Position numbers and translations under genes: made by a program | Assembly: GCA_013396915.1 (NCBI GenBank) | Contig: VWZL01000275.1 | Coordinates: forward strand, 22,134 to 86,133 | DNA from: Stercorarius parasiticus | Taxonomy: Eukaryota; Chordata; Aves; Charadriiformes; Stercorariidae | Direction: 5' to 3' | DNA: 64,000 bases | Shown: positions 22,216 through 36,862 of the stretch, one piece after another | Numbering within the stretch: position 1 is the stretch's first letter | Layout of the letters: each line of letters opens with the position of its first letter | Notes under the pieces: generated by a model | Databases searched by the model: none | What the model was told of the DNA's origin: nothing | What the model saw: the letters and a program-made list of their open reading frames with translations, nothing else

Positions 22216-23504
22216 CTTCTGTGTGCTTCTAAAGCAGAGATCCAAACTGTTCACGTTACCCTTTCATATCTAGAAATGTGTAAAGCTTTGGAAAAAAAAA
22301 TTTTTTTGAAGTCTTGGTTAATAAGTGGTTCTAATCTCAGCATGAAATGTTTGAATGAAAGCAGTCAGTTCCTCCTAAGCAAGCAGTAAGCATTACCAGG
22401 CTTTTGTGATAAGGGACTAAGTCCTGTCTAAAATGTAGAGTGGAACTTGTACTGTGGTACTAAGGAGACAAAACAACGAGAAAATGAACCATATCTCTTC
22501 CCCTACCCCCCAACTAAAATTATTAGCACTAGGTAGAAATTTACAGCTTCAGTGTACGCTCTTCCTTTATTTGTGCATAGACAGGAGATGTTGATATCTA
22601 GCAGCAAGATGGTTGAATTAATATTTAACTTAATGCAGTCTGTACATAAGTGCTTTCAATTAGAATTCATTTTATATTTTTCTGTCAATGCATAACTTTA
22701 TTTTTGAAATCATTGGAATAAACCAAAGTTTTGGAAATTTAACCATTTAAATGTGTAGTGGGGGATTGTTTGTTTCATGCATTCATTTGACCCTGTAGTT
22801 GTTACCTTTGGGTTTTATGTTTCTCAGTTATTTGAGGAAAAAATAAGGGAGAGAGTTGTTGAGTTATAGTCTGTGCGAACAGTTTCAGACGAAGTTCTTA
22901 GTTGGTTTAAACTCTCTGCATATGCTTGATGTTGCCTTCAGTTTCTTAACTGGTTTAAGTGTTGTGATTTGTGCTGTTGTACCTTGGTTGGCTTAGCAGT
23001 ACTGAGATAAAGCCTTGGTTATGGGCTCGGGTACATCAGTTCCTGGTCTAGCTTTTCTGTCTGAATGGGTCTTTGGTATCCATTTCATCTAGAAATAAGT
23101 TTTTTAGCATGGTTGGGAGTTCTGAGTTAATTTCTAATATAGTAGAAAGGTATTCAAGTGGAGTTGGATTTCTATGCAAAACAATGCTCAATAACCACTG
23201 TAGTTAATGGTGAAATTGCAGTCTGCACATTTGCCTTTTGAATATTACCTTTCATTTTACATTAGGCTGCTGGCACGCTCTTAAATAGTGAAGCTCATTA
23301 CTGATGATGGTGGACAACTCCCTGGCTTAATTGCTCAAATTCTTAGCATCTCCCATGTGATTTCTAAATAGGAAAGTCTCGGTCAAAGGGTAGAAAAAAG
23401 AAAAGTGAAAGGTATTTTTAAGAACCAGTAAATTGTCAGTTAGAAGAGGATTTCAGTCAATGACTGAATCTAAGAATGAATCTTGAAGGCCATTGCTGAG
23501 TGGC

Positions 23505-23605
23505 TGAGTATGATTTCCACGTTACTGTTGAGCTTAGAAGTGATTTGCTCAACATCATATAGTAAGTCAGTGACATGGGTGAGGAGTAGAACGGATGTGA
23601 ATGTA
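23505..23605 (+). repeat. MIR-like SINE relic
   Basis: GAAGTGATTTGCTCAACATC then ATATAGTAAGTCAGTGACAT then GAGGAGTAGAAC follow the MIR core order ('aagtgacttgcccaa', 'cacagcaagtcagtgg', 'agaacc'). Confidence 0.45.
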
Positions 23606-24934
23606 AGTGACAAAAAAGTCCTTTCTTGCTGCTTGCTGTAAAACTCATGTAGTAGTAATCCTTTTAATGTGAGGATTCAGTTTTGAGTAATTTATCATTT
23701 ATGATGAATCCCTGGTCTTTTCTTGCAGGCAAATACAGTTGTCAGAATATCTCTTGCGTTCTCTATTTTTTTTTTTTTACTTTTTTATTCTTCCATTACC
23801 AAAACTTCTATATGGCAAGTTTTGCATGGCAAGGTGTAAAGGTAGAAGTTTCCAGAGGATAGTTACTTAGTAGTTGGGGAATAGTCTTGAAGTTACGCTT
23901 CTTGTCAGTGATAAGTGATTCTTAAACCTCTGTACTTTCAGGGTGCTGAACAAAGTTAAGTAGCTGTACTTTCAATTCAAGTATAGCTGATCTTTCTGAT
24001 TAGGTCATGTCTCTTGTATGTACCTTAAGACACACCACGAGATTTTTTGGGGGTAGGAAGCATTTTCCAGATGCTGATCTGTTGCAGTTGTCCATGCATT
24101 TGGTAGGTTAACCTTATTTTTCCTTTTAAGAGAAAAAGGGTGAGAGTTAAGGCTTTGTCTGAGAATTTTACTCTAAGGATTGACTTTTAGTCTGAGGATT
24201 TAGTCTAAGGATTGACTTGTAGTGAACTAATTGTTTAGTTAATTTTCATAATCTTCAGTGCTATTTAGGGAAATAGACCCTTTTATTGTAGGGTTTCTAT
24301 CTTAACTAGAAATGCACCCCCCTCCCCCTGCCCAGCAATGTTTTATTTAAAAGGCAGTTACATTGAAATACACTGCTTTTCCATTTAGTACAATTACTCA
24401 TATAGTCTTACGGCCTTACAGTGGTATAATAGTGGCATGTCTCCAGGTATTTTTGAATGCTTTGATTATAAATTCTATAGTGATGTGTGCTTACTGAAAT
24501 TTCTCCAGTGGAAAACATCTCGAAGTAATTCAATTTAGATATATTGACTTGATTACTGCACTTCACAGAGATCTGGAGTCTTGTTATCTATTATTTCAGC
24601 ATAATAAGTAAGATGGTTCTAATTTGTGCTTCTATTGTGTATGCAAACTATTATTGTGGGCTTTTTCTGAAATTACACAAAATTATTTTGCTGAGTGCCA
24701 CAGATTTATTCCAATACACATATTTGTGTATTGTGTACACATGTTGTATATGCATATTTGTATAAAAAAAAAGTATGCATATTAATTTTTTTCTTCTCTG
24801 TTTAACTCGTTATTCCCCTCCCAAAATTTTAACTTAGAGTGAAGGCTTTGCTATGCCTTTTCAGTTCTCAGGCCTTTGCAGGCAAATCGGTGTGAAAATA
24901 AAATGCAAATGATCTTAATCTAATGCATTGTCTT

Positions 24935-24950
24935 TGTGTGTGTGTGTGTA
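24935..24950 (+). repeat. Short (TG)n microsatellite
   Basis: Seven to eight uninterrupted TG units. Confidence 0.8.
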
Positions 24951-27900
24951 TTTAGATACAAAATACAAGATCCAGAATTTGAATTCAGAATTAGGTGGAG
25001 AAATTCAATAACTGGTTAAACTTTTAAAATAAGTTTGCAAAAATAATTTGGAGCATTTTTCTTTGTACTTAAATAATGTACCAGTGTATTTCCCTTTTAT
25101 TAAGAGTTTGAGTGCTGCAAACTGATACTTTTTTCATGGGAGCCTGATTATTTCTTTTTTTTAGGTGTGACTGAGAAGCAAATAAGATACGGTTTAGTCT
25201 GAGCCATCTGAAATGCATGTGCAGAAAAAGGATTTATTTTTTTTCCCCATTCTGTGAACGCTTCGTTTTATTTTGTTCCGCTGGTGTATACTTTCATTAT
25301 TTCCTGTTATTTTGACGAGAACTCTCACAAGTAACTTCTCGGTGGCAGTGCTGCAATAGCAGTAGCTTTCCCCAGCCCTAGCTGCTTGGTTTTGTCTGTG
25401 TTCTGTGCATTTATTGTGCTAACAGGTGCTTGTGTAGTCAAGTGTTGAACTGGCTGAAGAAATGCTCTAATCCTCCTTTTTTCCTCTGGGATTAGCTGTC
25501 AGTTTTGTAGACTGCCCAGATACTTGTGCAAATCTTAGCAGAGAAAGTGGGAAGTGTTGCAGCTTTTTTAGGCAGTAAAGGTATTTTTATTCCTGTTACA
25601 CTCGATCCTAATGGCTAGTAGTTAGTGTTGGTAGCATAAACTTTGAAGAAATTGGGAACTGCTGGCTAGAATTCTTCTTGGAGAGAACAGCTCAATGATT
25701 TTGAGGAAACAGGAGTAAGGAATGAAAATGACTAACGGCACTATAGAAGTCAGTAGCTGATTTTTACATTGTTTTAAATGTTAATTGTTACTGTTTATTG
25801 CTATAGGGATGTATAAAAACTGTGAAGGGAGAGGGGAAGGGTTGATCAAAATGTCCAAGAAAATACTTTGTCAAGCCCCGAAAGACTAAGGTGAAGTTGG
25901 AAGTTCCTGATGGTTGTTGTGACTGCTATATTTGTCTTTGACCCTTATAGCTTCCCTTTTCTGATTCTTCTTTTCTTTCATCGTATTGAGACATCAGAAA
26001 ATGAGACTGATTATAAAGGGGTCAGGCTGAAGGGTAGTTTATTACCTAGCTTTTGATAGTAGCCAGAGAAATCCAAGGTTACAATACGACAAATACAAGT
26101 GATCCTTCTTCCAACATACTCTCCCAGTTTCTCTCCCTGGCCTCTCTGATTCTGCTTTTTGTTCTTTCTGGTAATAAGTGAGCTCCTGGGGTCTTACTGT
26201 GGAGTATGGAAAAAGTAGTTGCATTACTCTGTTTCGCAGAAAATTAATGTGAGGTGCCATAATAAGATTATATTCTTTCACTGTGAGATGTGCAGTTAGT
26301 ATGGTCTGTTTTACTGTGCCTTCTGAACAGCTGGCACTTGATTTTTGCACAGATGGGTGGTGCAAGCACCAGGTGCTTGGATGCTTTGTTGGGCTGGTTG
26401 AAGATTCAGCTTTGACTTGGATGTGTGGTGGAATGCTGGTGCTCACCTAGGTTGCACTTCGTATTTTGCATTTGGATTCCTTGTATTGTAAACGGTTTAC
26501 TTCTTCCGTGGGTTTTTCTCTGTCAGTGAGAAATGTGAGAATGTGCCCATTCTAACACTTTGGGTACGAGGTTGTTTGGGGTAGCCACCTTTGTTAGTTG
26601 CATTCTCTCAACTGCGTGTTTGTCATTTTGCCAGCTTGTGCTGCGTTTAGGGACTTAATAACTTAACTGTCTCCCTTTATGGAGACCAAGGTAGTGTGCT
26701 GAAAATACTGCTGTGGAAAGGGTATGCTGATGTTACTACTGAATAGAACATGATGTTTCACACTTCTTCACATGTCTGAATTTCTTCATCACACTTCTGA
26801 ATTTTATATTTAAGATTAGTTGCTTATAACTTCCCGCCTTTGTTTCCAGAAGTAAAAATGTTTTGTGGAAGTATTTAGTATGTAAACAGTGATAGTAAGC
26901 TTTCGCATCTGCATTTAGTGACAACTGTGTATCAATTGTGTTGAAACCGATAGTACAGCGCGTTTATATTTGGGAAGTGATCTTAAACTTTGAGAGACAG
27001 ACTGTGATTAAAAAAAAAAAGAGAACAAAGGTATCTGCAATTGCTCTGCAGCTTTTTGGCTTCTCAGGATTTCTTGATTTATGCAAGCCGGTGAATTTAT
27101 CAAATTAAAAATGTGATATAACACTTAAAATTCAAGCTACTCTGGATACCTTCTCTTGACAGACATACTGGGTTTATTCATCGTTGTTGGGTAATGTTAG
27201 ACAAGGTGATTGCATCAAGAAAATTAACAAGAGTTCTGTCATAGCTTTTTGCAAGATTCTTGCAGTTACATTTGGTGATGATATGAGGAACTATACTGTA
27301 TTATTTTAAATACCTTTTCCCCAGCAAGAGCTTATTCTGGGATTTTATAGAGTGATGTAAAGTAGCCTGAGGCTTACACCAAATGTGATCAATGAGAGTA
27401 ATTCAATTTAATAAACAAGGCGCACAAGATCTAGATAATGGTGATATGGCTAAGAAGCTAAGTTTATTTATAAAAAGAAATAAATTTTTTTGAGCTGTTT
27501 TTCTTTGAGCCCAGTGATAGTTTCACCACAAGAAGGACCTTTTGTCATGTTTTTAAGATAGAATTTATCCTTTAAAGCAATTCCACTTACCAGATTTGAT
27601 TACTGGAAAAAAGCTGCAAAAACAAACCAAAAACTTTCTTTGGCAGCCACATATTAATTTGTCTATTGGTAACCTTTTCTCTTTGGAATCATCAGTTAAA
27701 GGTGGCTTTTTGTGAGTCTTTTCTCTAATACTTTGAGATGTACCTGTTAGCTGTTACAAAGAATGTTTAAACAAGAATGTAAAATAGAATGATCAAAATA
27801 TCATACCTGCCTTTTGATTACATGGGGTTTAATTTTATTTTTTTTTAAAGTTAGTTGTATCTTTAATCCTTTAGGAGGAAAAATAAATTCTTATCATTAT

Positions 27901-30900
27901 GAATGTCTGGGCTAAAAAGAAGAGAAATTGTGTCTTGGAAAAAGGGCACATGTTCTTTCTCTTTCCCATTTCTCTTTTCAGGCAGTCTGTGAAGGAAAAC
28001 TGTGCTTAAGAAATTCTTAAGCTTTCCAGGGCTTGGTATGAAAAAGGTTTTGGAAGAGAACATTGTGCATACCATCTTCTGAAAATCAAGGTCTTAAATA
28101 ATCTGCTGGTGTGAGTTTATATATACACATATCCACGCATACACCATTCTTGGGTTAGAATTTGAAGGTAACTTGGGGTAATGCAACAGAAACATCTTTC
28201 TTTGTGTGATTTTTCAGGTATTTGATCACACAGCTTTGAAGGATTCTTCCTTTAGGTCAAGTAATTATTTTTTTTTTTGTCAGAATTACAGAATATTCTC
28301 AGTAGTTTGTTAACTGAATTAACAGGCTTTTATGTAGGAGTTAATTGATCTTATTTTTTTTAATACTACCTTTCCAAGCAATAGTTTTTCCTTGAGTTAC
28401 AGAATGGATTTGATCTAATATAATTAGAGAAGGTGATTACACAGAGAAATCTGCTCAAAAAACACACTGTCATAAAAACAGAGTTCTGTTTCAATTAAGG
28501 AAGATATGCATTATTCCTTGGTATGTGTCTTTCAGGAACTTTCATAGGCGCATCTCACACCAGGTCCTAGAAGAGTTTAGGTACTTTGGAAAATTTTCAG
28601 TGTGATCTGCATGTTGAGGCCAAACCTTGGTTTTCTCCTCTTGATCAATGTCATGAGCAAATTGGTTTGATTCTTCAGACCTTAAATTGAAAAAGCAGAA
28701 AGTGAAGGAAAGCCTTTTTTTATGGTTTTTTTTTCCCCTAATGTGATTAGGTGGCATAGAGTGGTGTATTAGTACCAGGTATCTCTGATTACATACTGAC
28801 CAGTTCTTAGCAATGGAAGATCATTTTTCTATTAAGGAAGTAGTTTTATTGTCTTTCATGAATTCCCATTCACCATTTTCTAAAACCTGTCAAGGCCTTT
28901 GAAATTAGCAATAGAGCTGCATTGCAGAATGTAGTTATGAAAGCTTGCCCTAGGAATGTGGAATGCCAGCAGATTAGTTCTGGCATGCAGAAGGTGTTAA
29001 GAATTTACCGGTCAGATAAAAATTAGAATGCTAGTTGAACCACTGCACTGCGTCATGCATAGGACTAAGGGAGGCAGTATTTACAAGCAGGGTCATTTAG
29101 TGTGGCTTTTAATTGCTAGGTACACCTCTCTGTATTTCTCAATTTCAAGCAGCTACCTTAACTTTCAGGAGGTTTCACTTTCAGTTAATCTTGGTCTTTA
29201 AAATAGCTGTGGTTTCTTTCTCCATCTTTTCATGTTATATCTAAATATTAAAATTTTGAAGTGACAATTTATAGCTTGCTTCCTAAAAGGTTTTAAGTGC
29301 GTAACGTGTGGAAGTATTTATTTTTAACAAGAAGCTTGGTTTTGTTTCCTATTGTAAAGGAAATGTTTTCTTCCTTATAAAGTCTTGAGTGCACTGTAGA
29401 AACTGTATAGTTTTGGTACAAAAGCAGTAGAGGTCTAGATGGCTGTGAAATCAAAACTCAAAGTCCTTGTGATTTTGGAAAATCTAACTGAATAATACAA
29501 AAAAATGTCTCGTGTGGTTATTCATTACAACTCATGATTGCCTTCCACGACAGCTAGAATGAAAGACTTAAAGAAGAGAGCACGAAACATCGTCTCATCC
29601 ATCCTGAAGTGCAGTGCTGGACTGACTGCAGTTGAACAGTTTTTGAGAAATATGATGAGAAATAGCAATCTCGTTGTCTGTGGTTGGTAGTATAAAGGCA
29701 GCTTCTGTTGTTGAGAGCAAAACTTTGCGATTTCAAGTTAAATCTGCGAAACCTAATATGCCAAAAATGCACATTGCACATCTCAAGATAACAATTGTTG
29801 TAACTTAAAATTCTGGCTTTGAGGAGCAAGGATTTTACTACTTCTGAAGGTAGTTGGTGCCAGGCAATGAATCAGGATTGCTTGTGTGCTTCACTGATGT
29901 CGGAAGGGACACTTTATAAGGCACTTGTTTGTCAAGGAGAAATATTGGCACACAGAATCACGACTGCATTGTACCATACTGCTGTTCCGTATGGTCTCTT
30001 TTGCTTTACATCATGTAATTCTTATTGGAAATAATAGCTTGTGGAGAAAATACCTGGTTGAAATATTCAATATATTTAATGGAGAGAGGTTGTTCCATTG
30101 GGCTTAATTAGATCAACACTATTACTTTTACTATTAAGGAATAAATGGTAAAATAATATCTTTAAAATAGTGATTGTCTTATGGTACTGCTTTCCTCTGG
30201 AATATAGGTCATTTTTGAGTGAGTGGCTCTACAGTTCAGTAAATCAGCTGGTGCTCAGTTTCAATCTGAATGCTGCCTGCAAGCATCGCGTAGCAACGAA
30301 AAAAATAGGAAATCCAAGTTTGTCAAACTCAAGCTATGAAAACTTGGATACTCTTTGTTGCTACTTTATGTTTTCCAAAGTTAAAAATTTATTACTGGCT
30401 CAAGAAGCTGAAGTGTTAGTGCTTAGTTAATGACAGGGAAATAGTGTGAAGGTGTACTCCAGTTCATTTGCATTGCTTCCTTTATCCTTGAGGGAGAATC
30501 AGCTACTGTGCTTGAGCTAGTTGTTTGAAATCCTGGTAGGCTACTGTGTAAACCTGTTTGCCAGAACTTGACATATAGGTGTGATTTTATTTTTTTGATA
30601 AGGTACACATGAAGACTGGTAACACCTCTAGGGTAGCAGAAACCATCTTTCTTATTTCTAAGGTGTACTTTTTGGAAGGGATTAGGGCGGAGAAAGAATC
30701 TTTTTTTTTTCCTTTTAATTGGCAGAAAATCAAATGTATTTATGTATTTCCTTAAATTGGTTAAGCACTAACTGGATTAGTTAGCATTGGTTGTACTTGT
30801 AAACAGCGTAAATCAATTTGTGTCAGTAAGAGGCATGTATGCTAGTGTGATCTGTTCTTCAGCTGATGTCCCTTATGCCACTAACTTCTGTGTGTGGACA

Positions 30901-33364
30901 AATCTTAGGCCTGAATAATTATTTGTTTCATTTTAAAAAGAGTCCCCCGACCGTATTTTTAACTCTGCTTTGTCTAGGGTGTAGCTTGTCCTCCATGACT
31001 CTTAACGTGCTCAAACTGCACAAATAAAACCAAAAAGGAGGTACCCACCTTGATGGGAGGCTACCTTTGTAGCCAGCAGCTTACCTGGTATTCTTTCACT
31101 TATCTGGACTGATATTTCGTCTAGTGTTCATAATACTTCTTCCCCCCAGTATGTAAATTTTAGGGGTTCAGATCAGTGTGTTTGTTTTGTTTTTAAATTT
31201 GCTTCCCATCTTCCTTCATGACTTGCAGCGGTTGATGATCTTTGCTGAAGAGGAGAGGTGGTGCTTCTCTGGCTGCAGCCGCCAGCTGCTTCCCTACCTG
31301 AGCCACGCTCCCACTAAGTACGGACCAGCCATTCCTCTAGAGGGGTTCTTCACCGTGACCATCTTAGCTTTAAGGTGGATAAACCCAGCATTCTTCCCTG
31401 AGAGACTCCAAACTATGAATCTTTATAACGCTTAAGTGGTTCAGTGGTTTATGCGTAATCCAGAGATTCAAGTCAAGAAAGCTGTTTCCTTCATAATAAA
31501 TGTCTCGGTATTCATAATGCAATTTGTTCGAAAAGTGCTGGTTACAATTCGTTTGATAAGATGTGGATGTAGTATGTTTTTGAAGGAGGGTAGACATTTT
31601 CTTGCTTGTGTAGTTCTCCTGATATTGTTTTCCTTAAATTGTTATTCCTTGGCTATAAAATTGATGTGTAAAAACAGTCTGCAAAACCTCTGTATTTAGG
31701 CACCCGGTACAACAATTGAAAACAGTTTGCCGTCCATGAACAGACTAATCATTTGCTGTTGCCTACTTAGTAGTTGTTTGCTTTCACAGAGGAGTGTTGC
31801 CAAAATAAGCCCTGTGGTTACTTTTCTTGTTGAGGGGGGTGGTTTTTTGTTTGTTTTTGTTTTTTTTGTTGTTGTTCATAACATTGCTTTTGCAGAAATT
31901 AGAAGAATTTTTATATACATATCTGTATATTTATTTTAAAATATAGTGATACAGCAGTCATCTCTCTGTGTTAGGTTGATTTTAATCTTGGGAAACGGTA
32001 TCGGTAAGCCAAGTAAATGCTTGCTTGTTTGTTTGTGTTTTCTGTATGAGCTTTACGTAGTTTTTCACTGTCAGAGATAAGACACTGGGAAACAATTTAT
32101 GGATAATAAAACAATAGTTAGTGTGAACATGGAGACTTAGCTTCTTATATAAAGATTACACAAAGAGAAGTTGAGATTAAGGATAAAGTTATAGTGCTGC
32201 TGTTCTCAGTGAGATTTAAACAAAATGATATCTTGAAACCTAGGATTTTTTTCTATGTCCACTCAATCACTAGAGAAGAAAAGGGTTTTGGGGGAGATGG
32301 TTAGCTGTGCTGCTTCAACATACAACATGATAGGGAATTTTATAAAGTTGTTTAGTCTGAGAAGGCATTGAGAAGGTAAAGCTTTGTGCATTTGAAGTGT
32401 TTATTAGGTTTCTGGGGAAGGTATGCCTCTGGTTAGTGTTGGCAAGCACGTAGGGGTGTGAGCTCCGTATGCCTCTCGTTAACGTTAGCAAGCTCACGGG
32501 GTGAGAGCTAACACATGGGTTTGACACATTTCTTAAAAGTAAGATGCTGTGTGTGATCGAGACACTCAGTTATATGTGTGTGTGTTCATGTGTGTATAAC
32601 CATCGGTGTCTGTCCAGCTTCCAGTTCCCTCAGTGGCGAGTTAGGATGCAACCACATCGCTTCAGTAAACTAGAAATTTGAGTCATGTAGCATCTGTGAT
32701 TTCAGGTTCCGTTAGCCTAATGCTCTTTTTGCTGTCATGCATTGTATTGTGCGATTCCAAAAAAGGGAATAAACTATGCTTTTCAGTACACTTGTGCTTC
32801 AGACATCTGTTAGCAGAAGATGAATCTCTGCAAAGCTGTATTGGACCTTCCTCTTCAGCAAGTTCCCAGAGATGCCCTTGAGGAAGTTTAGTTCTGAAAT
32901 AGGAAGAACTTATTTACCAGTATCTTATTTGGGATTTGAGATCATCAGGCAAACTATGTGGCTTTGAAAGCCTGTCTGTAATACAGGACCCAATTTGGTT
33001 TGTTTGTCAAAAGAAAGTATGAATGAGCCTGCTCTTGATTGCCTTCTTTCAAGAAGGCAGGAAGCTTCCTTTAAAAACGTGTTTCTTGTTGCTTACTGAA
33101 AATAAATAGTTCAACATTTATCTTGCTTTTTGATGTCTTTCCCCTTTATTGCATATATCTACATTTTATCATTTTTTGTTGTTTATTTGTTGGTTATAAT
33201 GCTGAAACAAAATTAAAAGATTTTTTTTTTCTTTTATTCTGAACCAACAGTGATTAAGCAGTAACTTTGAAATACTTGTTGAACCCAAAGTGAAAGTAAA
33301 CCCCAAAACGGCTGGTAACTGCTTCAGAAGACGGGTTCATGTAAAAATTGGTATTTCCTTTTAG

Positions 33365-33429
33365 GGACCAGTTTGATGAGGAAGTTTACGAATCTAATCA
33401 AGTCTGCAAAGCCAGCTCCCTTCTGGGAA
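33365..33429 (+). other. Exon-like block in the 5' intron
   Basis: The acceptor ATTTCCTTTTAG ends at 33364 and the donor is GGGAA|gtgagt. The 65 bases between are open in one frame (DQFDEEVYESNQVCKASSLL). It lies 3.3 kb before the first coding exon, so it could be an alternative 5' exon of RABGAP1L or a cryptic exon. I do not recognise the peptide. Confidence 0.25.
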
Positions 33430-36400
33430 GTGAGTGGCGCTACCTTTGGTTCTTTTCTTCTGTCCCAGTGACTGTGCGATGCCAGCAGTGCCCTGTCTTG
33501 AGGGACTCTGCCCAGCGATCCCAGGGACGTACATCACTACCTGGGTATTTGTCCTTCTGTAGGTGGTGTGGTTTTGCAAGTCTAGATTCAATATAGACAA
33601 CGTGGAATAGTTAGGGAGGGAAGGAATGGGGAGCATTTCTGTCCCGTCCCCCTTGCTCTGACACAGTCCTGAATCCACCCAGCCCTTCCAGGATTGCTGT
33701 TCTTCAGCTTCTCCTGCTTTTCAGCTGCTTAAGCCACCTTATAAAGGGAGCTGCAATGAACATGGGGTGCCTTCTGGAAGCTCCTAGGTGCGGGCCTCCT
33801 AAAGCTGTACATATGTGTAGCAAGTTCTGGTTTCTGACCCCAAAACACCTATATTCCAAGTAGCATGGCTTAGTTAGCTTTTATCCAGGACTTTGTATAA
33901 AAAAAAACACTGGGAATTGAAGTACAGCAGAGAGATGAAGTGACTTGACCAAAATGATGCAATAAAGCTCATGGAGAAAAGCAGCAGCTTTTCTTCAGTT
34001 GTTGTAGTATCGCTACAGCTTCAGAGCAAGATCTACCCCTCATCCCCCTCCTTTTAAAACTAGGTAAGTCTGATTAATTACTTTGTATTTCTAACATCCT
34101 TTGATCTCCAAATATGTTTGTCAGAAAGACCTTTCTGAAATTGTTACTTTTTAAAATTTTAATCCTTTTATCATACTTGGCTTTATTTAGCTGAGTTTAG
34201 GAAAATTTCCTCCTGTGTATTTGTTGCTGGGTTTCTGAATGTTTTTTTCTGTGTGTTTGTCAAAGTGTGGAGGGAAAATTATCTTCTCTATAGGAATGAG
34301 CATGACTATTCAAGGTGCTTCTTTTGTAGAAATTACTTCGTGCAGTAGTAGTACATACTTCCCAGTGTTTCTTACTGTGAAGAGAACTTTCAAAGCACAA
34401 TTTTTTGTTATCTTTCTGAAGTGTTGTTGGAAGAGCAGTACTGACTCTTAGCTCTGGTCATTTGGGAAGCTACCATCTGGTCTGAGGTTTTAATGCTTGG
34501 AGCAGGGTTGGTAGAACAGGTGTGTGTATTCACACCTTGGCCGCATTCGTTCATTTGGAACTAAGCTGCGCTATCGGCTTAAACTAAACTGCTGGACTTC
34601 ATGCAAAAGTAGCTGAGGTGCATTACGTTTGCTGACTGTCAGCCCCTCTCTGCTGGTTACTGCCCTCCCAGTAATGTTAAACTGATAAAGCAAACGCTAA
34701 ACGTCTTTTGTCAGTATTCTGAGACAGCATGCAGCTCCACGATTGTCTGCTGCTGACTTCAGAGAATAAATTTAGCGTCGTCGTAGGCTGTACAACTGTC
34801 TGTATGTTCTGACTAATGCAATCGAGAATAAATTCTTACATTCTTTCAGCTTTTTATCAGAAAGGACAATCAAAAAAAGAGAATTACTTAAGAGTTCAGT
34901 AGTAGAGGTTTGTTCTTAGATTGTGTACGTGTCTAATAGGTGACATTGTCGTTTGTTCCTTACCTTTTGTAGGAAAAGGGGGAACTCAAGTGTGTAACTC
35001 AATGAAGAGTAAAAAAAGGAGTAAGTCGTGGATAGGACTAAAGCTAACAACAAAAGGGAAATAACCATCTACTGACTGGAGGTGACTGGAAAGTCCAAAA
35101 TGCACGTCTCTCTTTTTTTGTTACTAAAGAATAAAAAAAACCCCTTCAGATGTTCTAGTCCTTCGCTTCCCCAAATAACCTTACTGCATGATTCTTTCAG
35201 GGAGGTTTTTATTCTTTTTACTGCTTTTCCTCAGAAGATCATGTGCCTTTATAATGTAAAAATAGAAACTTTTTCTCTATAACTAGCTTACTACTTAAGA
35301 TAGTATAAATCTCAATAATTGTCATGAGACTCAGTTATATTCTTAAACTCTGACATGAACTTCACTCAAGTTGTTTAATTTGAGGAATTACTTGATCATG
35401 ATTTTTGGTACTTAGTTTGTCTGTGACGTCAAAAGTTATTTTTGATCAAAGACTGATGATAAAATATGCTTTTGCTTTCTATATAGCATGTGACTAGAAT
35501 AGGGGAGGAAATGAGCATTCTTTTCACTCAGAGATTTTAATTTTTAATACACCCATTTTCCATGAATGGTGTGGAGCACTGCTATTAATTCGGCACATGG
35601 CAAGTTCTCAGCACTCAGCCAGAGTAGTATTGTTCAGTAAACTGATACAGAAATAGACTATATCTGGAAGTGCATGCTATTTATCAAGTCGACCTAAAAA
35701 TACGTTTTTTCTTTTTTAACACAAAAAATATGAAAACCTAGATCCATTTAAAATGTAAAAAATCTAATATACAGTGTTCTTCATTCTAGCTTTTAATTCC
35801 CTAAGGAATCAGGGAAGACCTTCTGAACGAACATAAGTGATGCTGTCTGTATTTGGTGGATACCTACAGTAGCCGTCCTCCTTCTGAAGTGCTAGGGATG
35901 GCTTTGGTTCTGTGTTTTTATTTTTATATGAGCTTGTAAAGTATAGGCTGGCCGTTATTTTGTCCTTTTTTTTTGTTTCTAAATTTATTTTTTGCTGTGC
36001 AGACAAGGGAAAACTTGTTCTTAGTTTCCATAATATTTATAGTTTGTTTGTTGTTTGGGTGGGGGGGTTGTGGTTTTTTTTTTTTTAAGTAGTGTGGTTA
36101 ATTTTAACTCTGTTGCAGGTGGTTTCAAATAAATTTGCTGAGATGATGATTGTGGTTTAGTATCACCTTCGACTTCATCACCTATAGATATAAATGTAAT
36201 AAACCCAATTCTAACATAATATATTGCTAAATATGTTTTCATGTGGTTAGCATACATTTTGATATGCAGTTTTTGGAAAATTAGTCTTCCAATAACCTGT
36301 ATCTTCACCCAACCTGGGTGACAGTCTGGGTAAGAAATGTACCTGTTTGAGGGAGACCAAAGAGCAGGGCTTCAGGAGGCAGAGGGAGCTCTGGGAGAGT

Positions 36401-36694
36401 AAAAACAGGGGAAGTGGAAGCTCGGAGATAAAACTTCCTCATGTGTTATCCATATCCATAGATAACAGCGACTGCTATTAAATCATAGGATTTTTAAACA
36501 CACCCCCTAAAAATCAGACTTGCTATGTAAAAAAGATCCCTTACACCAATGAAATCAGAGTCTGAGGAATATAGTATAATACATTCATAGACATTTAAGT
36601 ATTAGATTATCTCACAATAACTTCATATTACATCTATTAATGTACTGTTTGTAGCTTCGAAACTAATTATTTAATATTTTTCCTTCTTTGTTAG
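33430..36694. other. Intron directly upstream of the first RABGAP1L coding exon
   Basis: AT-rich intronic sequence. A short MIR-like trace at about 33930-33970 (GATGAAGTGACTTGACC) is the only feature seen. Confidence 0.6.
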
Positions 36695-36862
36695 GCTCTT
36701 GTGGCAGGAGGAGACTACTGACCTGAGATGGAAGTTAAAACATCATTTAGCAAAACCAGTAGGACTTCTGAAACTGTATCCACATTAATTAATGAAGAAT
36801 TTGTCCTGGTTCATCAGCAATCTGAAGACACCTCTGGAAAAGATGAAAAACCTCAGCTAAAG
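36695..36862 (+). CDS. RABGAP1L: RABGAP1L first coding exon (ATG at 36728; residues 1-45)
   Basis: The acceptor is CTTCTTTGTTAG ending at 36694. It is followed by 33 nt of 5'UTR and then ATG at 36728. An in-frame TGA at 36719-36721 lies just upstream, so this is the first possible start of the frame. The exon encodes MEVKTSFSK...EEFVLVHQ...KPQLK, the conserved RABGAP1L leader, and ends in phase 0. The donor is AAG|gtttac, which lacks the usual purine at intron position +3 and is weak. Confidence 0.93.

Larger units (their letters stand above)
22216..33364. other. Probable RABGAP1L 5' intron, middle part
   Basis: An 11 kb stretch without recognisable coding exons. It holds a MIR-like relic at about 23505-23605, a short (TG)n at 24935-24950, several poly-A/T runs, and T/G-rich low-complexity sequence at 31832-31880. 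Open frames here are short and match nothing known to me. Confidence 0.55.

Noticed and set aside
31178..31435. 85-codon open frame in the 5' intron
   Set aside because: It shows a low-complexity hydrophobic start, no splice context and no family resemblance.
34645..34665. CTCF-like CCCCTCTCTGCTGG block
   Set aside because: It carries an extra two-base step in the core and does not fit the motif.
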